Origin: Polyangia bacterium
GTDB taxonomy: Bacteria > Myxococcota_A > Polyangia > Fen-1088
Length of the DNA: 64,000 nt
Assembly: GCA_036268875.1 (NCBI GenBank)
Contig: DATATI010000020.1
Location: 248,001-312,000, forward strand
Reading direction: 5' to 3'
The notes beneath the pieces are model-generated. The model made no database searches. It was not told the DNA's origin and saw nothing but the letters and a program-made list of their open reading frames with translations. A program made the translations under genes and the position numbers. Of the stretch, positions 40,478 to 55,947 are shown in pieces (position 1 is the first letter of the stretch; each line of letters starts with the position of its first letter).

Positions 40478-41205
40478 AGACGTCCGCCCGCCATCGACTG
40501 TCGGCGCCGACGATGGGGCTGATGGCGGCGACGGCGTTTTCTTTGCTGGCCCGGTCGACGGCGCCGGCGACCGCCGGCGAAATCTGCGCCGCACCCCGCG
40601 ACGCCGACGCGGTTTTGGCGACGATCGACGCCCAGCAACGGCTGGCCTGGATCGACGCGCACCTGGTGACCACGGCCCACCGAGCAAGGCTTTGGACCTG
40701 GGGCTGGAGCGCCGGCCTGGGGCTGGCCACCGCGGCCAACCTGGCGCCGCTGGCGTTCGTGTCGGCTGACCAGCGCATCGATTGGTACGTGGGCGCCGGG
40801 ACCACGGTGATCGGCATCGTGCCGTTGTTGATTGCGCCGCTAGACGTGGTGGCCGACGCCACCCAGCTTCGGCGCGCCATCGCGCAGCGACTGCCGCAAG
40901 ACGGAACGTGCGCGCTGCTGGCCGATGCCGAAGGACGCCTGGCGCGCGATGCCGGCAATCAGATCGACGGACGGCGCTGGTGGCTGCACGTCGGCAACGT
41001 TCTGCTGAACAGCGGCGTGGGCCTGTTTTTGGGACTGGGATTTCACCATTGGGGCGCCGGCGCATTGAACGCGGTCAGCGGCTCGCTGATCGGCGAGGCG
41101 ATCATCTTGACCCAGCCGACAACGAGCATCGCTGACTTCGCCGCCTATCGCGCCGGCAAAGTCTTTACGGTTTCCCCGCCAGTCGGCTATCAGGCTGCCT
41201 TTTGA
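40474..41205 (+). CDS. Membrane protein closing the TonB operon
   Basis: 243 aa; ATG at 40474 overlaps the tonB stop as ATGA. Signal-like N-terminus (TMGLMAATAFSLLA) and then three or four hydrophobic helices (WGWSAGLGLATAANLAPLAFV, WYVGAGTTVIGIVPLLIAPLD, WLHVGNVLLNSGVGLFLGLGF, GSLIGEAIILTQP). No motif is recognised. Its conserved position would make it an accessory of this Exb/Ton complex if the same order recurs in relatives. Confidence 0.62.
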   Translation: MKTSARHRLSAPTMGLMAATAFSLLARSTAPATAGEICAAPRDADAVLATIDAQQRLAWIDAHLVTTAHRARLWTWGWSAGLGLATAANLAPLAFVSADQRIDWYVGAGTTVIGIVPLLIAPLDVVADATQLRRAIAQRLPQDGTCALLADAEGRLARDAGNQIDGRRWWLHVGNVLLNSGVGLFLGLGFHHWGAGALNAVSGSLIGEAIILTQPTTSIADFAAYRAGKVFTVSPPVGYQAAF

Positions 41206-41224
41206 CCGCCCTCGGGCGCGGCGG

Positions 41225-41407
41225 CTACTCGTCTATTTTCTTGCTGACCTTGTGCTTGAGGTCGCCGACCGCTTTTCGGGCCGCTCCCCCCGCGCGCTCG
41301 CCGGCGCCTTCGGATTCCTTGTCTTTGTCACCGCTCAGAACGCCAAAGGCCTGCTTGACCCGACCTTTTATGTTTTGTGCTGCCCCTGTTTTTTGATCCC
41401 GGTTCAT
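41225..41407 (-). CDS. CsbD-like stress-response protein
   Basis: 60 aa, highly charged: MNRDQKTGAAQNIKGRVKQA, then FGVLSGDKDKESEGAGERA and a Lys-rich end. This is the CsbD-family pattern (short, hydrophilic, KGxxK/G repeats), linked in other bacteria to general stress. On the minus strand, TTGACG (41436-41441) lies 17 nt before ACATTC (41413-41418), 5 nt from the ATG, so a leaderless transcript is possible but the -10 is weak. It stands alone between two plus-strand operons. Confidence 0.78.
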   Translation of the reverse strand: MNRDQKTGAAQNIKGRVKQAFGVLSGDKDKESEGAGERAGGAARKAVGDLKHKVSKKIDE

Positions 41408-41592
41408 GCGTCGAATGTGGCAATGACCGTCACAGCGTCAAGGGCGGGCGATTTTTCGCTGCGCGGGCGGGCGGTCCGGATGCGGACAGACCGGCCAGGC
41501 CGACGCAGGCAAGAGCCCAATTATCGGCCATATTTTTCCGCGTCCGGGTGCAACGGTTCCCCGCCGGCGTCCCACTAACGGCCAGGAGTCCC

Positions 41593-43302
41593 ATGTCTGA
41601 AAGCCGTTTCATCGGATGCAGCGTTTTTGGCCTGATGATCGCGTGGTCGGCATGCAGCGGTCAGATCGGCGATTCGCCCGCTGCGGTTCCGGCCGGGACT
41701 GGCGCGAACCCCAACAAAAATGGGAGCGGCACGGCCATTCCCAGCACCGGCAGCGGCAACAGCGCCGGCTGGTACGAAGCGCTGACCGCGGCGGATTGTT
41801 CGGCGGTGCCTGCCGCGTATCCTTCGTCGCGCGTCTGGCGGCTGTCGGCGGAGCAATGGAAAAACACCGTGGCGGCCGGCCTGGGCCTGGCGCCGCCCGA
41901 CGTATCGAGCTTCCCCGCCGATCCGATCGATCCGATCTCCGGGTTCAGCAACGACGCCACCGACACCAAGGTCTCGTTCGAACTGGCCAGCGCGTATCTC
42001 GACGCCAGCGACGCGGTCGCCGCCCAGGCAGCCGGCAAAGCGCTCACGGCGCTGTCCTGTCTCGGCACGGCGCCCATCGCCGCAGCGTGCGGGGCTCTGT
42101 TCGTCGCCGACTATGGCCAACGGCTGTTTCGACGCGCGCTCACCGACGCCGAGAAGACGTCATACGCGAACTACCTGGCCAGCGAATCGGCGCTGGATCC
42201 GCCGGCGACGGCGGTGGCGACCATCCTCAAGGCGATGATGATGTCGCCGAACTTCGTCTTTCGCACCGAGCTTGGCGACAGCAAGCCAGGCGTCGTCGAT
42301 CTCACGCAAGCGGAGATCGCTTCGATGTTGTCGTACACCATCGCCGACAGTCCGCCTGACGAGCAGCTGAGCGCCGCCGCCGACAAAGGGCAGCTCTCCG
42401 ACGCGATCACGCGGCAGGCCCAGGCCTTGCGGCTGGCAGCGCTGCCGGCGGCGAAAGAAAAGCTGGCCTCGTTCTGGAACCAGTATCTGGCCCTGGGCAC
42501 GGCGCCGACCGCCGCGGGCATCGACGCCTCGATGTTCACCGAGGCGCAAAACTTCTTTGGCAAGGTGGTGTGGGATCAAAACGGCACCTTCAAGGACCTG
42601 ATGACGGCGCCCTACACCTACGCCGACGCCACGGTGGCCGCCGTCTATGGCAGCGGCACCCCGGACAGCAGCGGGCGATTGTCCCTGGATCCACAACAAC
42701 GCGCCGGCTTTCTCACCAGCGCATCGATGCTGGTGCAGACCGCCGCCGCGTCGCAGGCGGCGACGGTCATCCATCGCGGCTTGCTGGTCCGGCAGCGCGC
42801 TTTGTGCGAGACACCGCCGCCGCCGCCGCCCGACGTGCAGCGCGACCCAGCCCAGATCCAGACCGGCGGCGCCGACGCCACGGCGCGCGAGAACTACGAC
42901 CTGTTCAAGATGTCCAAGCCCGGCTGCGATGCCTGTCATTCGACGTTTCAACCGCTGGGGTTGGCGTTCGAGGCCTACGACGCCGCCGGCACGTTCCGCA
43001 CCGCATACCCCGGCGGCAAACCGATCGACACCACCGCCACCCTGGCCGGCGCGGGCGATGCCGACGGCGACTTCGCCAGCGCGGTCGACCTGATCAAGGC
43101 CATCGGCAAAAGTCAGATCGGCCAGTACTGTTTCACCGAGCAGTTCGCCCAGTTCGCTTTCGGCCGGGCCATCAACCTGGACGCCGAGGCCTGCACCATC
43201 CGCAGCATGGGCGATTTCGTGCGCGATAAAGGCGGGCAGCTGACGCAGCTGTTTGGATCCATCACCGCCGCGCCGACCGCGTTCCGGAGGTTTCACCAAT
43301 GA
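41593..43302 (+). CDS. DUF1592/DUF1588/DUF1585 cytochrome-like lipoprotein
   Basis: 569 aa. Lipoprotein signal (FIGCSVFGLMIAWSAC), then a Gly/Ser linker and the domain series seen in planctomycete and myxobacterial DUF1592 proteins. Visible segments: RLFRRALTDAEKTSYANYL...MSPNFVFRTELG; LTQAEIASMLSYTIADSPPD; RAGFLTSASMLVQTA...IHRGLLVRQRALC; haem motif CDACH near residue 445; and FTEQFAQFAFGRAI. Function is unknown; with a c-type haem site it may be an outer-surface redox protein. Start ATG at 41593 with AGGAG close upstream. Coupled by ATGA to a DUF1552 gene, its usual partner. Confidence 0.86.
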   Translation: MSESRFIGCSVFGLMIAWSACSGQIGDSPAAVPAGTGANPNKNGSGTAIPSTGSGNSAGWYEALTAADCSAVPAAYPSSRVWRLSAEQWKNTVAAGLGLAPPDVSSFPADPIDPISGFSNDATDTKVSFELASAYLDASDAVAAQAAGKALTALSCLGTAPIAAACGALFVADYGQRLFRRALTDAEKTSYANYLASESALDPPATAVATILKAMMMSPNFVFRTELGDSKPGVVDLTQAEIASMLSYTIADSPPDEQLSAAADKGQLSDAITRQAQALRLAALPAAKEKLASFWNQYLALGTAPTAAGIDASMFTEAQNFFGKVVWDQNGTFKDLMTAPYTYADATVAAVYGSGTPDSSGRLSLDPQQRAGFLTSASMLVQTAAASQAATVIHRGLLVRQRALCETPPPPPPDVQRDPAQIQTGGADATARENYDLFKMSKPGCDACHSTFQPLGLAFEAYDAAGTFRTAYPGGKPIDTTATLAGAGDADGDFASAVDLIKAIGKSQIGQYCFTEQFAQFAFGRAINLDAEACTIRSMGDFVRDKGGQLTQLFGSITAAPTAFRRFHQ

Positions 43303-44753
43303 GCCGTTCGTCTGATCTTCGCGGCGCGCGCGCCGTTCGTTTCTCGCGCCGCAGCCTGCTGCGCGGGATCGGGGCCGGGTCGGCGTTGCTGTCGCCGTTC
43401 GCCAGCCTGCGCAGCAGCCTGGCCCAGAACGCGGCCGCCGGCGGCAATCTCCTGATCTTCTTCACGCCCAACGGACACAAGCGCAGCCTGGCCGGCAGCA
43501 ACGGCAACCGCGTCTGCTTTGACGCCAGCCTGACCGGCGGGGCGATGACCCTGGGCGAATCGTTGCAGCCGCTTTTGCCGTTTCAAAGCGACGTCGCGGT
43601 GATCAAAGGGCTGAACAACAAGACGCCGACCTTCATCGCCAGCCACCAGGACATCTGCCGCATCCTCACCTGCCAGGGCCAGCCCGGCGGCGAAACCGAC
43701 GCGGGACAGTTCACCGGCTACGGTCCGTCGATCGATCAATCGATCGGCATGGCCATCAACCAGCGGCCGATCGTCGTCGCCGTCGATCCGTATCGCGACC
43801 AGCCGCACTGGCGCACCTATCTGTCGTGGCGCGCGTCGGGCGTGAACGAACCGTTCGTGAAAAATTACCAGAGCGTGTTCGCCGATCTGTTCGGCAACCT
43901 GACCGGCGCCAGCAGCACGCCCGATCAAACCGCGGCCCTGGCCCGCACGCGGGCCCGCAATCAAAGCCTGCTGGACTTCATCAAGAACGACGTCTCCACC
44001 TTCCGTACGCGCGTCGGCAGCGCCGACCGATCGCAGCTGGACGCGTATCTGGATTCGTTGCGCTCGGTCGAGCAGAAGGTGACGCAGCTGGGATCGGCGG
44101 CCACCTGCGCCACCGCCGGCGTGCAGACGGAGATCAGCGGCCTGCCGGCGAAGGCGCCCCTGCAAAACGACGACAAATCACCCGACGGCGTCGTCGATCA
44201 GATGCAAAAGCGCGGCGAAGTCTGGATGGATCTGATCGCCACCGCCTTCGCCTGCGCGTCGCGCCGGGTGGCGGTCATCCAGTGGCAGGGCGCTTCGGAA
44301 GGCTACGACGTCGGCGCCAACACCGGCTCGCCCAATCACCACAGCGTCAGCCACTACGGGTTTGGCACCAGCAGCGGCGATCGCTGGGTGGCCATCGACA
44401 CCTGGTACGCCAGCCGGCTGGCCTATCAGATGAATGCGCTCAAGACCCTGGGTGTGCTGGACAAGACCGTCATCGTGTGGGTCAGTGAGATCACCGAAGG
44501 CCACAACCAGCTGAACATGGTCACGGTGGTGGCGGGCGGGAAGGCGCTGGGGATGAAGCTGGGGCAGTACGTTGTTTACCCGTTCACCGGCCAGGAAGTG
44601 GAAGGCGCCGGCGCCATCGCCCAGGGACAGAACCCAGCCAACCGCGGGCTGAACGATCTGTGGATCACTGTCCAGCAAGCCATGGGCGTCAACCAGACCG
44701 TGTTCGGCGATCCGAAGTATTGCACCGGTCCCTTGACCGAGCTGCGCGGCTGA
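43299..44753 (+). CDS. DUF1552 protein, Tat-exported partner of DUF1592
   Basis: 484 aa. The twin-arginine signal FSRRSLLRGIGAGSALLSPF indicates export in a folded state. The body carries DUF1552 features (LLIFFTPNGH, DVAVIKGLNNKTP, PSIDQSIGMAI, AFACASRRVAVIQWQGASEGYD, VIVWVSEITEGHNQLNM), which resemble alkaline-phosphatase/sulfatase-like folds, but I cannot assign metal ligands with confidence. It overlaps the DUF1592 stop as ATGA. The pair is widespread in Planctomycetes, Verrucomicrobia and Myxococcota, where the roles of both are unknown. Confidence 0.85.
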   Translation: MSRSSDLRGARAVRFSRRSLLRGIGAGSALLSPFASLRSSLAQNAAAGGNLLIFFTPNGHKRSLAGSNGNRVCFDASLTGGAMTLGESLQPLLPFQSDVAVIKGLNNKTPTFIASHQDICRILTCQGQPGGETDAGQFTGYGPSIDQSIGMAINQRPIVVAVDPYRDQPHWRTYLSWRASGVNEPFVKNYQSVFADLFGNLTGASSTPDQTAALARTRARNQSLLDFIKNDVSTFRTRVGSADRSQLDAYLDSLRSVEQKVTQLGSAATCATAGVQTEISGLPAKAPLQNDDKSPDGVVDQMQKRGEVWMDLIATAFACASRRVAVIQWQGASEGYDVGANTGSPNHHSVSHYGFGTSSGDRWVAIDTWYASRLAYQMNALKTLGVLDKTVIVWVSEITEGHNQLNMVTVVAGGKALGMKLGQYVVYPFTGQEVEGAGAIAQGQNPANRGLNDLWITVQQAMGVNQTVFGDPKYCTGPLTELRG

Positions 44754-44893
44754 GCGGACGCCCGATTTACGCGCCTCAAACTTTCTAGAAGTTGGAAAGG
44801 AAGAACACCTAACACGAACAATGGGGGGGTGGTTAGAATCCCGGTTTCGATCGCAGCAACTGACCTGGCTGTGGTCGCGACGAGGGGGATCCG

Positions 44894-51238
<6,345 letters not shown>

Positions 51239-52825
51239 ATGCGCGCGCCCATCGACATCCTGCTGGTCGACGACGAGCCACGCAACCTGGACGCCCTGGA
51301 GGCGATCCTCACCGATCCCGGCTATCGGCTGCTGCGCGCCCTGGACGCCGACGTGGCGCTGCGCCTGCTGCTGGAGAACGACGTCGCCGCCATCGTGCTG
51401 GACATCAAGATGCCCGGGGTCAGCGGGTTCGACCTGGCCAAGATGATCAAAAACACCAAGCGGTTTCGCGAGACGCCGATCGTCTTTCTGACCGCCTACC
51501 TGATCGACGACCAGGACGTCATCGCCGGCTACGGCGCCGGCGCGGTGGATTATCTGACCAAGCCGATCAACCCGCAGATCCTGCGCCACAAGATCGCGGT
51601 CCTGGCCGATCTGTTTCGCAAGACCCGCGACCTGGCCGAGCTGAACGAAAAGCTGGAAGAGCGGGTCAAGGAGCGCACCGCCGACCTGCAAAAATCCGAA
51701 GCGGCGCTGCGCCTGGCGGCCGCCCAGAAGGATGAATTTCTGGCCGTGCTGGCCCACGAGCTGCGCAACCCGCTGGCGCCGCTGCGCATGGGCCTGGATA
51801 TCCTGCTGCGCCAGTTGACCGACGAGCCGCGGGTGCAGCGGACGCTGGCCTCGATGAATCGGCAACTGGACCACATGGTCCGCTTGATCGACGATCTGCT
51901 GGACATCTCGCGCATCAGCCGGGGCATCCTTGAATTGAAGAAAGAACCGCTGGACGTGGCCGCCGCGGTTCAATTCGCCATCGAGAACGCCCAGCCGTTC
52001 TTTCAGCGCCGCGGCCAGAATCTGGTGACCGAGCTGGCGACCGGATTCGTCGCCGACGCCGACCCGACGCGGCTGGTCCAGATCGTCGCCAACCTCTTGC
52101 ACAACGCTTCCAAGTTCACGGCGGAGGGCGGAACGATCACCATCCAGCTCGGCGGCGCGAGCGGCAGTGCGGTCATTCGCGTGACCGACAACGGCATCGG
52201 CCTGCCCACCAATCAGCTTGAACGTGTCTTCGACATGTTCGCTCGGGTCGAACGCCCGGGCGCTTCGAACGAGTCGGGCCTGGGCATCGGGCTGGCGCTG
52301 GCCCGTCGGCTGGCGCAGCTTCACGGCGGGATGTTGACCGCGTCCAGCAAGGGCGAGGGCCACGGCAGCACCTTCACGCTGTCGCTTCCGACGGTGAACG
52401 TGCCGGCCGACGCCAAGGTCACCACCAACGGCGCTGCGGCCGGCCCCGCACACACCTTGAAGGTCCTGGTCATCGAAGACAACGACGACGCCGCCGAGAC
52501 CCTGGGCTCGTGGCTGGAAGACTTTGGTCACGAGGTATCGATCGCCCGAACCGGCCGGCGCGGGATCGAGCTCGTGAAAGAGAAACAGCCCGACCTGGTC
52601 TTCTGCGATCTGGGCTTGCCGGAGATGGACGGCCTTGACGTGTGTCGCGGCGTGCGGGCGCTGATGTTGGCGGCGCAGCCGGTGATGGTGGCGCTGACCG
52701 GCTGGGGCCGGCCAGACGATCTGCGTCGGACCCGGGACGCCGGGTTCGATCACCACGTGGTCAAGCCCGTGGCGCCCGACCGCCTGCACGCCATCCTGCG
52801 CGGCATGAATTCCGCCGGCCCGTAG
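51239..52825 (+). CDS. Hybrid histidine kinase, receiver-HisKA-HATPase-receiver
   Basis: 528 aa. The N-terminal receiver ([18 protein letters not shown], acceptor Asp in VLDIKMPGV, Lys in LTKPI) is linked by a coiled coil ([20 protein letters not shown]) to HisKA ([14 protein letters not shown]) and HATPase ([32 protein letters not shown]), then a C-terminal receiver ([11 protein letters not shown]). No membrane segment or signal peptide. It starts immediately after the giant kinase stop, so the two are co-translated and probably form a phosphorelay; the third receiver of the first kinase and the N-terminal receiver here are candidates for exchange. No DNA-binding output domain is in either protein. 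Confidence 0.93.
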   Translation: MRAPIDILLVDDEPRNLDALEAILTDPGYRLLRALDADVALRLLLENDVAAIVLDIKMPGVSGFDLAKMIKNTKRFRETPIVFLTAYLIDDQDVIAGYGAGAVDYLTKPINPQILRHKIAVLADLFRKTRDLAELNEKLEERVKERTADLQKSEAALRLAAAQKDEFLAVLAHELRNPLAPLRMGLDILLRQLTDEPRVQRTLASMNRQLDHMVRLIDDLLDISRISRGILELKKEPLDVAAAVQFAIENAQPFFQRRGQNLVTELATGFVADADPTRLVQIVANLLHNASKFTAEGGTITIQLGGASGSAVIRVTDNGIGLPTNQLERVFDMFARVERPGASNESGLGIGLALARRLAQLHGGMLTASSKGEGHGSTFTLSLPTVNVPADAKVTTNGAAAGPAHTLKVLVIEDNDDAAETLGSWLEDFGHEVSIARTGRRGIELVKEKQPDLVFCDLGLPEMDGLDVCRGVRALMLAAQPVMVALTGWGRPDDLRRTRDAGFDHHVVKPVAPDRLHAILRGMNSAGP

Positions 52826-52865
52826 GTTGTAAGCGGCGCCTCGGAACCGGCGCCCAGGTTTGGGC

Positions 52866-52871
52866 TATACT
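52866..52871 (+). promoter_or_regulatory. -10 element before the methyltransferase gene
   Basis: TATACT, the same hexamer as before the carbamoyltransferase, ends 10 nt before the GTG at 52882. No Shine-Dalgarno sequence and no clear -35 are visible. A leaderless start is likely. Confidence 0.4.
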
Positions 52872-52881
52872 CCCGCGCATC

Positions 52882-53796
52882 GTGGCAGACAACACGACAT
52901 CGACGACGCCCGTGGTGCCAGCCGCACCGACCACGGTCGCTGGCGCTCCGGCCCGATCGAACAGCGCCCCGGTCGATGCGCGCAAGCTGGCCGAGGCCAT
53001 CGTCGCCCGCGCCGAGGGCCACTTTCACGACGAGCAACTCGGTATGGCGCGGGCCATGGGGCCGCTGCCGTTTTCTTCGGCGCCGGATCTGCAGGCGCTG
53101 GTTTCCGCCTGCTATCCGTCGACCGATCGCCCCAGCGCTCGCCCCCGCTCGGAAAATCAGTACGCGCTGATGCCGGATACCCTGGATTTCTTGCAGGCGC
53201 TGCTGGATCGCACCGCCCCCAAGCTGATCCTTGAATTCGGCAGCGGCGAATCGACCCGCCTGTTCGCCGACTGGGCATCGACCAACGACGCCCGCCTGGT
53301 CTCCGTCGAACACGAACGAAGCTGGGTGGACGAGGTGGCGCGCCGGCTAAGACCGGAGCAGCGCCAGGCGGTGACCATGGTGCATGCCCCGTTGCGTCCG
53401 GTCCGGTTGGGGCTGCGCCAGTTCCTGACCTATCGATTCTTGGACCAGCTGGCGGCGCAGGTTGCGCAAGCCGATCTGTTACTGCTGGACGGGCCGCACA
53501 TCAGCGGGCGGGAAGCGGTGCTTTACTTCGTGCTGGCCAACACCCGCCCGGGAAAGTTGATCGTCGTCGACGATTTTCGGCATTACTCGGTACGCGAGAT
53601 GCTGATCGGGATCCCGCCCGCGCTGGCCGGTTGCTTCGCCGCCGTGCCGCTGCCAGAGAACTCGCACGGTCTTTACGTGCTGCAGTGTCTGCGACAGCCG
53701 GCGGCCACCAAGGTGCCGAATCTGGGCGTGCGGCCGATCCTGCGCTCGTACTGGCGCAGCCTGCGCGACTTTCGCGTCTACGGCACCGGCGACTGA
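52882..53796 (+). CDS. Class I SAM-dependent methyltransferase-like protein
   Basis: 304 aa from the GTG at 52882. A Pro/Thr-rich N-terminal tail is followed by a Rossmann-type domain with LILEFGSGESTRLFADWA (SAM motif I), ARLVSVEHERSWVDEVARRL (acidic residue of motif II) and ADLLLLDGPH (motif IV), near residues 113-205. This resembles small-molecule or glycan methyltransferases that check for a product in glycosyltransferase clusters. No substrate can be given. It converges on an FkbM-type methyltransferase at 28 nt. Confidence 0.78.
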   Translation: MADNTTSTTPVVPAAPTTVAGAPARSNSAPVDARKLAEAIVARAEGHFHDEQLGMARAMGPLPFSSAPDLQALVSACYPSTDRPSARPRSENQYALMPDTLDFLQALLDRTAPKLILEFGSGESTRLFADWASTNDARLVSVEHERSWVDEVARRLRPEQRQAVTMVHAPLRPVRLGLRQFLTYRFLDQLAAQVAQADLLLLDGPHISGREAVLYFVLANTRPGKLIVVDDFRHYSVREMLIGIPPALAGCFAAVPLPENSHGLYVLQCLRQPAATKVPNLGVRPILRSYWRSLRDFRVYGTGD

Positions 53797-53824
53797 CGAC
53801 GCGGTCGCCGCCGGCGCCACGCGC

Positions 53825-54640
53825 TCAGGGTTTATCGGGCGACGGCAGCAGCCATTTGCCGGCCGCGCTGACCGGCAAGGTGAGCATCGGGCGAAAGAAG
53901 ACGCCTTCCAGCTGCAGCATCTGGCCGGTCGCTTCGTGGCTCCAGCCGGGTTCGACGCCCATCAACTGGTAGCCGTGGTCGGCCATGAACTCGACCATCT
54001 CCGGCAGGATGGGTTCGCCTTCGTACAGCGGATCGACGGAGACTTCCAGCTTGAAACCGCAGATGCGGCCCAGCGAGCGGCGCGCGCCCTCGACGATCTT
54101 TTTCTCGAACCCCTGCGTGTCCAGTTTGACGAACAGCGGCTGATTGGGATCGGCGTATTGCTCCAGTACGTCGTCCAAGGTCCGGATCTGCACCGTCTCT
54201 GTTCCCACGTAGGTCGAGTTCGGCGCGGCGACGGCGTGCCGGGGCAGCATCTTCAGGAACGAGCTGCTCTCTGAATTGCCGGCGATGTTGATGGTGGCCT
54301 GGCCGCTGAAATCGCCCAGGCCCATTTGCACCACGGTCCAGTCACGGTCGCCGACCGCCCGCTCTTTCAAATGGCTGAACGCCGCCGACAGCGGCTCGAA
54401 AGACACCAGTTTGCCTTGATAGCCACTCTTGCGGATGAAACTGCCGAATTGCCCGACGTTCGCCCCAACATCGAAGAGCTGCCGCACGTGGTACTGGTCG
54501 AACAGCCGCAGCATGCGCGCGACCGGATGAACGGTGTGGTGGTACCGCACGACATCGTAGCCGGCGCGCCGGAGCAACCGACGTACCGTCATCACCGCCT
54601 GGGGCGCCAAACGGCTGAAGTTGATGTTGGTAAATGCCAT
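53825..54640 (-). CDS. FkbM-family methyltransferase
   Basis: 271 aa from the ATG at 54640, with GGAGG 6 nt upstream; longer in-frame starts lie inside the next gene. FkbM motifs: QLFDVGANVGQFGSFIRKSG (SAM binding), KLVSFEPLSAAFSHLKE, VQIRTLDDVLEQY and FVKLDTQGFEKKIVEGA with LEVSVDPLYEGEP. Members methylate hydroxyls of macrolides, sugars or lipids, and are common in surface-glycan clusters. A cytoplasmic O-methyltransferase for a glycan is plausible; the substrate is unknown. Confidence 0.9.
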   Translation of the reverse strand: MAFTNINFSRLAPQAVMTVRRLLRRAGYDVVRYHHTVHPVARMLRLFDQYHVRQLFDVGANVGQFGSFIRKSGYQGKLVSFEPLSAAFSHLKERAVGDRDWTVVQMGLGDFSGQATINIAGNSESSSFLKMLPRHAVAAPNSTYVGTETVQIRTLDDVLEQYADPNQPLFVKLDTQGFEKKIVEGARRSLGRICGFKLEVSVDPLYEGEPILPEMVEFMADHGYQLMGVEPGWSHEATGQMLQLEGVFFRPMLTLPVSAAGKWLLPSPDKP

Positions 54641-54708
54641 GGGCACCTCCGCTTCCCGCCGGACCATATCATGAGTCGCCGCCGCTGTCAGGCCATGAGC
54701 GGGGCGCT

Positions 54709-55908
54709 CTACCGCGCGCCCGAAGTCTGCTTTTGAAACGACGTCGAGAAGAGAGGATGCCCGATGGTCTTGCCGACCACCAAGCGGCCGGTGCCCGCCC
54801 AGAAGACCCGCGCGCCGTCGATCGACGTCGACGCCGGCAGATCCCACGTCGTGTCGCCGGTGGCGTTGTCGTACTCCGCCAGCAACACCAGGCGCGGCGG
54901 ACCGGCGGTTGGCGTCTCGATGAACGCCAGGCTGTGGCCATCTTTGGACCAGGCCACCGCGCTGGAGATGACGCTGCGACCGCGGCGCGGATAAACCGGC
55001 GCCCCGTCGACAGCGACGAAGGCGGCATCGGACGAGCCGCCGACGAAAGCGACGTGATCCCTCTCGGCGGTGAAAGCGAAGAAACGCCCCTCGCAACGAA
55101 CCGGGCGCGCATGCGCCTGCAGTGACTGAATGATGAACAGACGCGGCGGGGACAGCGAACCGTCAGTCCCGACGGCCACTGCCCCCGCTGGCGGCGACGA
55201 TTTGGGAGCGACGTGGGCAGTCTTGCCGGCGGTCACGCGCGACGCCGCCGGCCCGGCCTTGGTGGTGGCTTTCTTTTTCCGCGCCTTGGTCCGGGCGACG
55301 GCGCGCGACTTGGTGGGGGATGGCGGCGACGACGGTTCGACCGCGGGCGGCGGCGCGGCGACCACTTCGTAAATCACCTGATCCTCGCCCAGAAACTTCA
55401 CATCCTTGGGCGGCTCGTCGCCGCCACGGACGGTGACCGGACGAAAGGCGGCGACTTTTTTCGCCTGGTTGTCGACGACCACGATCTTGAACCGCCGCGG
55501 CGGTGGCCGGCGGGCTGGTTTCTTCGCCGGCGCGGGGGGCGGCGGGGCCGGTTCGGGCGGGCCTTGCACGAAGACCGCGCGCAGCTTTCCCGGCGAGAAG
55601 ATCACCGCCGCCGGCGGGACCTGCCACTGCATGGCGATGGTTTGCCGAACGCCTTTCAGCCAATCTTTTTCGTTCACCTCCTGCATTCCGACCCCGCCCC
55701 AGGTCTCGGTGGCGGGGGCCGGCGTGGCTTCCCGAATGCCCGATTCGGGGGCAGGGGTTCCGGCCTTGGGAACCACGGTCGGCAAGGCCGCGCTGGTCGG
55801 TGGCGCGGCGCTTTCCGACGCCGCGCGCGGCGCTTTCGCTTTTGGCGGCGCGCTGGCGCACCCGACCACCAAGAGCGCGGCGCACGTCAGCCGAATCGCC
55901 CATGGCAC
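54709..55908 (-). CDS. Pro/Lys-rich lipoprotein with a beta-propeller-like C-terminus
   Basis: 399 aa from a GTG at 55908. Short signal WAIRLTCAALLVVG with lipobox VVGC. After a Pro/Ala linker comes DWLKGVRQTIAMQWQVPPAAV and a segment ending FKIVVVDNQAKKVAAFRPV, then a very basic stretch (KSRAVARTKARKKKATTK). The C-terminal part has TolB/WD-like blades (FFAFTAERDHVAFVGGSS, SSAVAWSKDGHSLAFIETP, ARVFWAGTGRLVVGK). Similar to periplasmic proteins that monitor or bind other envelope components. No named family. Same strand as the carboxypeptidase-regulatory lipoprotein 39 nt upstream, so they may be co-transcribed. Confidence 0.62.
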   Translation of the reverse strand: MPWAIRLTCAALLVVGCASAPPKAKAPRAASESAAPPTSAALPTVVPKAGTPAPESGIREATPAPATETWGGVGMQEVNEKDWLKGVRQTIAMQWQVPPAAVIFSPGKLRAVFVQGPPEPAPPPPAPAKKPARRPPPRRFKIVVVDNQAKKVAAFRPVTVRGGDEPPKDVKFLGEDQVIYEVVAAPPPAVEPSSPPSPTKSRAVARTKARKKKATTKAGPAASRVTAGKTAHVAPKSSPPAGAVAVGTDGSLSPPRLFIIQSLQAHARPVRCEGRFFAFTAERDHVAFVGGSSDAAFVAVDGAPVYPRRGRSVISSAVAWSKDGHSLAFIETPTAGPPRLVLLAEYDNATGDTTWDLPASTSIDGARVFWAGTGRLVVGKTIGHPLFSTSFQKQTSGAR

Positions 55909-55947
55909 CGCCGCAGATTACCACCGCCGCGGCCTTCCGCCGCAGGC

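Noticed and set aside
44776-44810. Palindrome TTCTAGAA upstream of the giant kinase
   Set aside because: Only 8 bp and common by chance; no second copy was noticed and no regulator can be linked.
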